A stretch of 64,000 bases of DNA from Gossypium raimondii (taxonomy: Eukaryota; Streptophyta; Magnoliopsida; Malvales; Malvaceae). Shown here piece by piece: positions 34,761 to 44,013 of the stretch. Where the stretch lies: contig NC_068565.1 in the NCBI RefSeq assembly GCF_025698545.1, positions 2,294,001 through 2,358,000 of the forward strand. The letters are read 5' to 3'. The translations under genes were made by a program, and so were the position numbers. The first letter of the stretch is position 1. Each line of letters begins with the position of its first letter. The notes under the pieces are model-generated. The model was given only the letters and a program-made list of their open reading frames with translations. It had not been told where the DNA came from and ran no database searches.

Positions 34761-37700
34761 TATTTTGATTCTTTTTTTCTTGATTTTGTTTTATCCCTTT
34801 AATTTTATAGGTATTTTTTTGGGCTTGACTTTCATCCTATATATATCTATATGTGTGTGTGTGTTTACTTTGATTGTGGTTGTGGTAATATTTGATTGTT
34901 GGCTCGATATAAGGGTGTGTGAATAGCTTGATTGTGGATTTTCTTGAGTTATGATTTTGGTCGAAAATGAAATGATGAGTGGGTTAAGTATGAAAGGCTG
35001 CTAAGGTGGTTGGTTTAGAAGTAAGGCGTGGAGTTGACAATGGCTTTGGTAGGGTTTAGAGCTCGAGTCATTGATACTATTTGGATTATCAGGTTAGGGA
35101 TAATGGTGCAAAGATTGAGTAACCAAAGTGTAAACTTGTACACATACTAATAATGCAATGCCAAACTTGCAACTTTTACTAATAGTTGAGTGGCTTAGGG
35201 TGTAGTTTACCCAATGATGAATACTAACCTAACGAGCACATCAAATGTCTGTTACTAAGATAACAAGCCAATGACTTAAACGATAACGTTCAGATAGTTT
35301 AGAAACTAATTTGTAACATTTTGAAATTAAGTCACTAAAAGGTAAACTTATTAATAGTTGAATGACTTTGGATGTAATTTACCTCTTTTTTGCATAATTA
35401 AGTTATTGTATGTTGACATTGCACTTTTAACGGGAGACACAAGTTCAAACTTTAAAAACAACATTGAGAAATAACTACGAATCTTAAACATGAACTATAA
35501 AACGATCATAAAAAATAGTGAGTTTTGTATCATTTACATCTCCCAAATTTATAATAATAATTTAAAAAATTGTGAATTACAATTAAATATTAAAAAAATG
35601 ATAGGAAAATTTTCCATTGAAACTGTAAGTAGGACCACCAATAGTAATCACTGTTCTGCAAGAATCTTTGCAGAGTTTTGTTACATTTTTTTTTTCTCTC
35701 TCAAATGTGCCTCTCTAATACCCACACCACCTCCAAATTAGACTCACATGCACAAGGAGTGGAACTCAAAATTGAAATAAAGACTTTAGGGACAAAATTT
35801 AATGAAATATTAAATATTATGGTTAAACAGAAAAGTAAATTAAAATTATTAAATTCTTTTCGAGTTATTTTAAATTAAAATTGAGTAGAAAATTTCAATA
35901 AAAATTAAATTTTAGAGACAAAATTTAATCAAATAAATGTAAAGTGACGGACTTTAATATAGAGTTAAAGCATAGTAGTAAATTTACCTTTGATTTATAA
36001 GCACGATGATAGATATCGATTAAAATGAAAAATAGTTTCAGCTTCACTTAAAAATAATAGATCGGTGATAAATATCATTTGTGGGTTTTTTGTCCAAATT
36101 GTATTCTAGTTTAAGTCCCACTATCTAAGTTCGAATATTTTGCGATTACTAGTCTTTGCGTGTTGTAGGAATTTGATAGTGGTCAATATATTGATTGTAA
36201 TTGTAATTCCGTTTGTGCATTATATTGATTGATTCCTATTGTAGTTATTGTAGGAATTTCAAGATTTTCATTTAGATATAATTTTTTCAGGATGAAAATG
36301 CTGATGTGGCATTAAATGATTGAAAAAGGGATGCAGATGATGTGACGTCACGATTTCATACAATCATTTCCTCAGAACCAAGTTAGAATTAAATCGATGA
36401 ACCTATTAATGTACTTTATAATAAGCAATGACATGAGCCATATGCTTAGCAGTTGCCACCCCAGTAGAACCTCTACATCAAAAACCTCATGGAATCATGT
36501 TACCGACCATGGTTCCAACAACTGCAAGGTAGCACTACAGCAAGGTAATTTGTAGCTTGTTATTGTAACAAAGTTGATTGTGGTTACTCCACGGTGTCAC
36601 TATGACATTTTATCGTAAAAGTTAAGTCTTGACTAGATCAAGTCACCGAAAAAGGATCAAAGTCATCTCGAATATCTTGATATAACATACTAATTACGCT
36701 TGATCTGGTACCGGCTACATCATATAAATTACACTTGATCCGGCATCGATCCTACCTTTATTACCAACGGTGTGGATTTTAGGCCATCTATGACATTATT
36801 GGTTTCCTGATTTGGTTAAAGTAGCCTTGTTGATACTCTCCAATGAAAATTTATATGTGAGAAGTGGGGGGATGTCTCCAAGCATTTTAAGTGATAATGT
36901 TCTTTGTCCGAACACACGGTTCCTTGATTCAACAATTCAGTGTCTCATGTTTCACATCAACTTCCCTAATATGATAAAGGCAATAGCCCCCCATTTGCTG
37001 CTGGCTATTGCCAACAGCTTCATGCAACTTCATTGGTACGTACGTTGTACCTATACTTCAATTTCAATGATTGATTCTCTTTTATCTTGTTTTCCTTTTA
37101 ATCACATTTCGTTTTTAGTGGTGGAAAAAAAATATTATTTCGTTTTCATGGGTAAAAATTCTCTTTTTTTTGTAGTTAAATAAGCTCCTGACCTAAAATT
37201 TTTACTCATGAAAGTTATTGATTTTACTATTAAAGTGAAATATTTTTAAAAATTTAAACTAATTTGAATTTTATGAGAATAGTTTATTAATAAAAATAAA
37301 ATAATAATTTTGAAAGTAAAACAAAATAATATTTTAAAATTTCTTGAAATTGCTTATATAATAAACACACTTGAATCACTCTTTTGAAAATCTTGATTAC
37401 TCTTTTAAATTTTATGTTGATGTTAAAGTGTATAGAATTTCTATTGCTTCAATAAGAAATTAAGATAAAACTTGAAATTAAAAATGATTTTACTTTGATA
37501 TTAAAATTAATGGTTTTATAGGTAAAAATCATAGGAAAAGGGTTTTTCTTTTACTAAAAAATAGTTTAAGGACTTGTTTAAATAAAGTGTAATAGTTTAA
37601 AGACCTTTTACAATATTTACCTTTGAGAAAAGTTGAAAGTAAAAATTATATTTAAAAATGAAATAGGAAATAAAAGTTATATAGGTAGCTACCTAAGTTG

Positions 37701-38229
37701 GATTTGTTCATTTACAAATGATCCTTTCATATTCATTCATTAGGAGAAAATTATCTTAGTAAGTCCTTTTATTGTGTTAAAATTATGTATTTAGTCTTTA
37801 TACTTTAATTTGATATAATTTAAAATGTTAAGTTTTTTTTTAAAGTCCGATTGGCAGCATTGAGCGGCAATTCGACGATTCATATGGTAGAGTAGTACTC
37901 ATCAAGTAGAAGAACATATCTCAGATCCAAGCTGGTCTAATTGTTAGTGGCGAAGCCAAGAGGGGCAGACAGGGCCTTGGGTCCTTTTGGTTAAATGGGA
38001 AAATTTTCTATTTAGCCCTTCCCAAAATACAAATCATTTAAATTAAGTATTTAAGCTCTTGAATAAATAAAATTTTACATTTTTAGCCCCTCTAAATAAA
38101 TAATAATATAATTTAAGCATTTTAACAAAAAAAATTAACCTTGATCCTTCCAAAATTTTATAATATTATCTCACCCCCAAATAAAATTTTTGACTTCTCC
38201 CCTACTGATGATTAGTTTCAGATATCAAA
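34759..38229. other. Intergenic, no supported gene
   Basis: Contains blocks shared with other spacer repeats (for example 'aatagttgaatgactttgga'). A somewhat GC-richer stretch lies at about 36290-36790, with the palindrome TGACGTCA near 36341, that I cannot identify. A 123-codon open stretch at 36812-37183 lacks an ATG start and any family pattern. About 37950-38205 is a small repeat beginning 'ttagtggcgaagccaagagg', related to 41260, 45585 and 59985. Confidence 0.4.
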
Positions 38230-38625
38230 GAAGAAAATTGTTTGAATTTTGGTTTGCATATTAATGGCATTCAAAGTTGTTTCATGAAGTCACACGATAT
38301 CAGGCTGTGGCACGGTTTGTCCACACGGCCATGTAGTCCACCCACACCGTTAGGGGACACGGGCGTGTGACCCTTGTTTGCATAATTTTCTTATTTTTCT
38401 GTTTTGTTTTGATTTGATGCCTGATTGATACTGAATTGTTTTTTAAGCTACCTTATGCTCAATATAAAACCGAAATAGATTGAATTACATGATGTATTTG
38501 ATTATATTTGATATGATGATGATTAATTGAGATTTTGATAAATAATTTGTATGTAATTGTTTGGTATTTGTTCGTAGTATTCTATTACTCAGGTTCGGTG
38601 ACTGGACCGGGTAAGGGGTGTTACA
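38230..38625. mobile_element. Remnant of a gypsy-type LTR upstream of TAS3
   Basis: It has 'acacgggcgtgtgaccc' and 'cacacggccatgtagtcca', then ends 'ggttcggtgactggaccggg', 'taaggggtgttaca' at 38625. This is a common 3' LTR end in plant gypsy elements and is similar to the one ending at 1071. The 5' end is unclear, so start is approximate. Confidence 0.55.
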
Positions 38626-38857
38626 TGGAAAAATAAAAAGCAAAATTTTAAAAGAAGAAAAGAAATTTATCCTTTCAATTAGAGCCAAAGGTGAAAATGG
38701 AGAAGACGACACAACAACAATTTTACAATTGAGTGTCGAATGACTTAGATAAAAATTTTCAAATAATTTAATAACAATTTTGAGGAACGATGGAGTCAAC
38801 AGATCTCGGGCTTCGACGTAGTGGGTTCAGTGTGGCTGAGTATGCAATATCTCTCCC

Positions 38858-38865
38858 TATAAAAA
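38858..38865 (+). promoter_or_regulatory. TATA box of the TAS3 locus
   Basis: TATAAAAA in the context 'tctccctataaaaagcct'. It lies about 109 bases before the ATG of the short ORF. Transcription would start near 38888-38895, at the 'ctcctcttacaatca' stretch. The transcript start is inferred from spacing. Confidence 0.6.
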
Positions 38866-38966
38866 GCCTAACCCCATCTCTCACTGCTCCTCTTACAATC
38901 AAAATTTTCATTTTACTGTGATTCCAATTCTTCCTTGCCTCTCTGTCTCCATACAAAAACAAAACC

Positions 38967-39258
38967 ATGGAGGAAAAAGAAAAGAGGAAGCTTTCAAAGA
39001 AGAAACCAACCCACAATCTTCAACAAGGTATGGTAAACTAAAAAGTTTTCCGATCACAACTTAAATTTCATCTCGTATTATTATCTTCCAATTTAATCAA
39101 TTCAAGTTCAGGTTCGAGGATTTAGGATTTAGGGTTAGTTTAAATTAAAACTAAATAAATTACATTTTTTTATTTATTTTCATCTAATTTTTTTTTCAGG
39201 TCATCTAGGGCTGATGCATGGCAAATCCTATATGAAAATGGCTTCTTCTTCGTCATAA
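38967..39258 (+). CDS. Short ORF of the TAS3 transcript (39 codons, spliced)
   Basis: Exon 1 part 38967-39027 and exon 2 part 39200-39258, joined across a GT/AG intron (CAAG|gtatgg ... tttcag|GT). ATG is the first in the predicted transcript. The peptide starts MEEKEKRKLSKKKPTHN, rich in Lys and Glu, and ends in a serine run. The TAA at 39256-39258 lies three bases before the 5' miR390 site. Without splicing, the frame stops early (about 25 codons). Arabidopsis TAS3 also has a short ORF ending next to its 5' miR390 site, where ribosomes stall in an SGS3/AGO7-dependent way. The position here suggests the same arrangement. The peptide itself may have no function. Confidence 0.7.
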
Positions 39259-39261
39259 TCT

Positions 39262-39282
39262 GGTGCTATCCTACCTGAGCTT
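39262..39282 (+). promoter_or_regulatory. 5' miR390 binding site (non-cleavable)
   Basis: Compared with the perfect miR390 complement, the site differs at the positions opposite miRNA bases 10 (A:A mismatch) and 11 (G:U wobble), and has a G:U at 19. Central mismatches stop slicing, as at known 5' TAS3 sites, where AGO7-miR390 stays bound. Confidence 0.92.
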
Positions 39283-39341
39283 GTCTTCTTTCTTTCTTTC
39301 TTTCTTTACTTATTTAATTATATATATAAATAAATAATATC

Positions 39342-39362
39342 TTCTTGACCTTGTAAGACCTT
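39342..39362 (+). ncRNA. tasiARF small RNA
   Basis: The 21-mer begins TTCTTGACCTTGTAAGACC, the conserved tasiARF core, and ends in TT. It matches sites in ARF2/3/4 transcripts by known biology. Its 3' end is 106 bases from the predicted 3' cut site, i.e. 5 x 21 + 1, one base off the strict register. Confidence 0.93.
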
Positions 39363-39457
39363 TTGTTGGGCATGTAAAAGGCAGTCCAGTATTTGGTGTT
39401 ATAGTAGTGGTTGGGCATTGCTCTACACCATTGCCACCCATCTCTTCTTCTCCTTCC

Positions 39458-39478
39458 TTGTCTATCCCTCCTGAGCTG
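39458..39478 (+). promoter_or_regulatory. 3' miR390 target site (cleavable)
   Basis: It contains CTATCCCTCCTGAGCT, fully paired with miR390 bases 2-17, including the slicing positions 10-11. Mismatches lie at the miRNA 3' end (18-21) and at base 1. The predicted cut is between 39468 and 39469, which sets the phase for the tasiRNAs upstream. Confidence 0.93.
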
Positions 39479-40519
39479 AACTTTTTCACCTTTGTAATAA
39501 CACTTCTGCTGTTCTTTTTCATTTATTAAGAGTAAAAGCTTTCACTTTCTTGTTTGGGTTGAGGCTATGAAAGCCATCATAAATTCAATTTTGTTACTAT
39601 ATGTGCAGAGAGAATATATATATACAAACACACATACATATATGCTTTTGCAGGCATCGGTTTCGTTGTTTTATATGTTGTTGGGGGTGGAAAGTGAGAG
39701 AATAATTAAATAATAGGAATAATATTTGATTGTTTGTAAAAAAAAATGAATATTAAGCATTTCTCCTGACTACATATATCTTAATTACAATAAAATTTAT
39801 TTTAAATTTAAAAAATATTTTTCCCCGAGGATTTATACTAGATTTAGGGCAGAGGAGAAAATAAAAATACATTTTGAAATCGAAATTAAATTATATATTT
39901 TACGGAAATAAAATATAATTTTATTCACACATATATATTTATAGTTTTTAGAAAGATTGAGTAAAAATGTATCATTATTGAGGGTAAGTTATAATTTTAC
40001 CATGTATTTATTTAAAATTTTATAAACTTTGAAGGAATAAAGTTGAAAATTTTCATTTTAGGAAAGTTATGGCCTGCTAGCTATGCGTTCGTTCTTGATT
40101 TAGGGTTTAGAGTTTAGGGTTTATATCAAATTTTGAATTTAAAATTAATGTTTAAATAAATTTATTGGTATTTATTCATAAATCTTTCAATATTTTCTTA
40201 TAATGTTCTCCAAGATTGGTAGTGTGTAAGAGTTTCTTTGCTCCTCGTGACTGGTATACTGTTAATTAATGAATGTACCCACATACCATACATATAATTA
40301 TCCATATAGTTAAAATGTGTTTCAAGTCCCTATATTTTTATATATTTAAATTTTAGTTTTTGTTATTTTTCAAAATAATTTTTATTTTCATATTTTAAAA
40401 TTTAAATCTAATTTTTAATATCATTAAAAATTTGTTAAATTTATTGGTGTAACATTTTAAAATAAAATAAAAATACATTTGATAGCCATGTAACCAAAAA
40501 ATAGTGTTGCAATAAACTT

Positions 40520-40787
40520 GTTGAGGGTGGGCCAGCTCCTTCAAGTGAAGTCTTCAAAATGTTGTTCGCCGAACAGCGACCAAACCTCCAACAATCAAAG
40601 GTATTATCCTCGTATCAGGGTTTTATCCTTAGCCACCATGAAAAGCTGTGTACAATTCACGAAGAGGGAGTCTCGGTTGAAGGCACCTGAATTTAGGTAA
40701 TCTAAGGTTTATAGGGCCTTTTATCTGCAACCATGATACCACGACGACACTTGAAGAATTCTCCCAAAAAATTAATCCACCCTCAAC
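40520..40787. mobile_element. Unclassified 268-bp insertion with 11-bp perfect inverted ends
   Basis: It starts GTTGAGGGTGG and ends CCACCCTCAAC, exact reverse complements. The interior is clearly less AT-rich than its surroundings ('ttgttcgccgaacagcgacc'). No convincing target duplication was found and no family is recognised. A 60-codon open stretch inside lacks an ATG at its start. Confidence 0.45.
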
Positions 40788-42888
40788 TAAACCCTAAATT
40801 TAAAAGAAATTTAACAATTAAACTTATATATTTAAATCTAAAAAATAAAGTGATTAAATTCCTTAAATAAAAGTAAATGGAGTAAAATCTAAATATGAAA
40901 AAAAAAGGTATAGGGACTTAAAAGCATATTTTAACCATAATATTAAATATATCCACTACTTTTAATTATTGGAGTTGTTCTTTCTGTCTGTCCGTCTGAA
41001 AACAAAAACACTTTTGTTTGTATGTTCCAAAGAAAAAGCTGATCGATTACGCCACGAACGGTGGGAATTGTTCAATCAATTTCTTTTTTCTACACTCATC
41101 CTTTTTGTCGTTTGATAATATTATGAGGATTACCGGATGGATGTTTACTTTCAGTACGATATGTTTAACTCTTTTTTTTATCTTATGTTATACTATTTTA
41201 ATTTTACTGTCATCATTATTTTTATATTAACAGTAAGTAACGTACCCGTCTATCAGAGGCGAATTTAGGAGGCTAGAAGGGGCCTGGCCCCTAAAATGGA
41301 AAATTATTATTTAGGCCCTTAAATTTTTTTAAAAATTTTAAATCAGTAAAGGTAAATTTGTACTTTGACTCTCTAAAATTATAAAAATTCGATTTAATCC
41401 TTTAAAAATTATAAAGATATAGATTATAAAAAAATTAAAATTTCATTTCGATCCTCCCTAAGAAATTGTTCTAGCTTCGCCCCTTCCGCCCATCCAAAAA
41501 GGCCTTACAACTCCATCATTCATAAATAAATAACTTTATCTCTATTCGACTTCAGTTAAATTCAAATTTTAGTCAATTCGAACGAAATTTTCACAATAAT
41601 ATTTTTTTATTCATTAGATTCGAATTCAAAATCTTATTTAAATAATAATGAGTTTCTTTCATCTGTAATTAATTTCATTAATTTTATAATTTCTTGTTTA
41701 TATAACCGGATGATGTAAGTGAAAGAAATTGATTAATTATGATTTTACTCCGCGTTGAAATTTGAGATTTAATCTTTTAATATGATGTCTCTATTTTTAT
41801 AGTATTTTATTGGCAATTTAATTTTATTAACTTTATAATTTCTTGATGGAAGTACAAGAAATTGGTTAATTATGGTTTCAAACCTCATAGTTAAATTTGA
41901 AAATTAATCTCTTATGATACGGTCTCTTTGTTTTATAGTATTAACAAGTTCGAATTGGTAATGCTGTTAATTATTGTTAAAATGATGGAGTTTTTTAATT
42001 TATTGTTCAATTATATAATTAGAATTACATGAAAATCTAATTAATAATATTCAACCAATTTAGAAAATTATAACTCACCCTGTTATCACTTTTTATATCA
42101 TACAAACTTAAGAGTTTATGCCATTTCAATCACTAATTATTTGTAAAGAAAATAATATGAAGGGTTAAAACAATAATTAGACCCTAAATTTGGGCAAAAG
42201 TGAGAATTTCACTATAGGGGACAAAATAGGAATTAAGCCTATTGTCAATGGGTAAACACATAAACACTTTCTGAAGAAAATAGTCAAAAGAGTAACGTGA
42301 TAGGCAGAATGAAAGTACAAAGGGTAAAATGACCAAAGTGAGAATTTCGTTACCTTGAGACTAAAATAAGTGTTAATTAAGCCTAAAATCTAATAAAATC
42401 ACGTTCGAAAGAAGACGTCTTAAAAGAGTCAATGTAAATAGGATATGCTAAATCATGACACACTCATGACTTGGGTGGAAAAAATTATATACTGGCTTTG
42501 GTTGAAATAATAAAGTTGACATTTTATGTGTACTTCATTATTGACATGGATATTTTTTAATATGAACTTTTTTAAATTTTATGAATTTTTTTTAAAATTT
42601 TATGAAGTATATCTGGATTGCTACGCAAATTGACTCGCCAATTCTGCTAAAATTTTCATGATCTAACCAAGTTTATTATTTTAAAAAAAACTCTAAAATT
42701 GAGGCTTTTTATATCTTTGGAGAATTTCCAAAGTCGAATCGATTTCCTATCTTAATCATTCAAGTCGAGTTGAGATCAATTCCGAAATGAAATTTTAAGG
42801 TGAGGCTCATTTTCGAACTTGACTCGTTTTACTATTTAAAAATTAATAATGTATTAAAAATGTTTTTATATTAATATTTTTAAAAAAA

Positions 42889-42975
42889 TTCCTTGGCATA
42901 GTGGCAAAAGTATTACATTGTAGATATGAAAGTTTGGGTTTGATCCCAAACAATTTTATTCTCCTTTTACAATCA
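42889..42975 (+). mobile_element. Second tRNA-derived SINE family, fragment
   Basis: 'ccttggcatagtggcaaaag' (box A-like) and 'gaaagtttgggtttgatccc' (box B-like) are about 35 bases apart. The same blocks, including 'gagtttgggttcgatccaaa', occur at 46478-46560. Confidence 0.5.
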
Positions 42976-43626
42976 TAAAAAAATATTTATAATATTTTAA
43001 AATTAATTAAAATTATTTATTTAATATTTAAATTAAATATCAAACAGCTATTTAAATCCGATTTAAATTTCATCAACCTTAATAAATCAGACCCATAGAC
43101 AGGAGTAATAATGATGTTAGTTTTTAGGCTAAAGGCGTGGGGAATAGATGGAGAGGTGAGTTTGTTTATACTTTGTAGCTTATAATCATTGTGTCCACAA
43201 GTGGGGAATTAGAAATCTGGAACCCTTTATGAACTCTCTCTGTTCTTTTCTGGCAGTGAAATTAGTGGGGAAATTGTTCGTATGTATATAATATTCTGTA
43301 CGGTCTTAAAATTTAAGATTTCACCGCTGAGTTCGGGTATGTTGAAGCCCATTATTTTCTTGTTTATAGGTTGGGGAGGAGCTATGGGTAGTTTTAGGTA
43401 TTGTGTGTATAATCAGAAACTATAATAAGATTGTTAAAAAAAGATTTCAACGTAATTTATTTGTTTTATTTATATAATTATTATTAGTGGTTTTTTTTTA
43501 TTAAAGTGGTTATGGGAATTTTTTTACAATAATCTAAACATTCATCAAAATATATCCGAATCGAAGATATATCAATACTAAAATAAAAATAATATGTTTA
43601 TTGGTACGATACTATCCTAAAATTTG

Positions 43627-44013
43627 GGATAAAGTAACATCTAACCCTTAAATTTGACAACTCTTTTCTGATTGGTTTTTGAATTCTTAGTTTAGATTAG
43701 TCTCTGAGTTTGATGGTTTTATTAAATTTAATCTTTGAATTTGGATTTTGCGGAGGTACGATGAAGTGGTACAGTTGTGGCACATCATCACCTAAGTTTT
43801 TTAAAAATAATATTCTTTTATATTTTTTATAACTTTTAAAGTGATAAAATGGCATAATTTTAAAGTATCACGTCACTACTCCTAAATGAAATTTCAGTTC
43901 AGGAATCAAATTGGAAAAAGTTGTTAAATTCCAAGGCTAATGTGGACCCAAAAAAGTTGAGAGACCAAGTTGAGAAATTTTATCAAGTTCAGGGATTACA
44001 TGTTGTTTTATCC
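43627..44013. mobile_element. Foldback MITE
   Basis: The left end is GGATAAAGTAACATCTAACC and the right end is complementary ...GGATTACATGTTGTTTTATCC. Inner blocks pair in outline ('ccttaaatttgacaactctt' with 'attttatcaagttcagg'). Same family as 1593-1990 and 25545-25949. Confidence 0.6.

Larger units (their letters stand above)
38888..39590 (+). ncRNA. TAS3: TAS3 trans-acting siRNA precursor (miR390-TAS3-ARF pathway)
   Basis: Three diagnostic elements lie in the right order on one strand: a 5' miR390 site with central mismatches (39262-39282), a tasiARF (39342-39362), and a 3' miR390 site with perfect core pairing (39458-39478). By family knowledge, AGO7-miR390 binds both sites. The 3' site is cut, RDR6/SGS3 make double-stranded RNA, and DCL4 dices it into 21-nt phases that include tasiARF, which silences ARF2, ARF3 and ARF4. 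Only one tasiARF is visible, so this is the short, single-tasiARF type. The transcript is likely spliced (39028-39199). Its start is inferred from the TATA box; its 3' end is not resolved and is given only approximately. A further 70-codon open stretch on the minus strand here (39310-39522) is a shadow. Confidence 0.93.
39591..43626. other. Intergenic with several repeats
   Basis: Holds the TIR-bearing insertion at 40520-40787, a repeat at about 41255-41487 ('tcagaggcgaatttaggagg' to 'ctagcttcgccccttcc'), and a tRNA-like SINE block at about 42889-42975 ('ccttggcatagtggcaaaag' with box B 'gggtttgatcccaaac'). A 3' SINE fragment of the other family is at about 43370-43440 ('ggttggggaggagctatggg'). 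No protein-coding gene is supported. Confidence 0.45.

Noticed and set aside
36812-37183. 123-codon open stretch
   Set aside because: It starts at TTG, lies in AT-rich spacer, and shows no domain or splice support.
38768-39016. 82-codon open stretch on the minus strand
   Set aside because: It covers the TAS3 promoter and first exon on the opposite strand; a shadow.
39363-39384. Possible second tasiARF next to the first
   Set aside because: Neither the following nor the preceding 21 bases resemble the tasiARF core.
39310-39522. 70-codon open stretch on the minus strand
   Set aside because: It is antisense to the TAS3 tasiRNA region, whose features are all on the plus strand, and has no family pattern.
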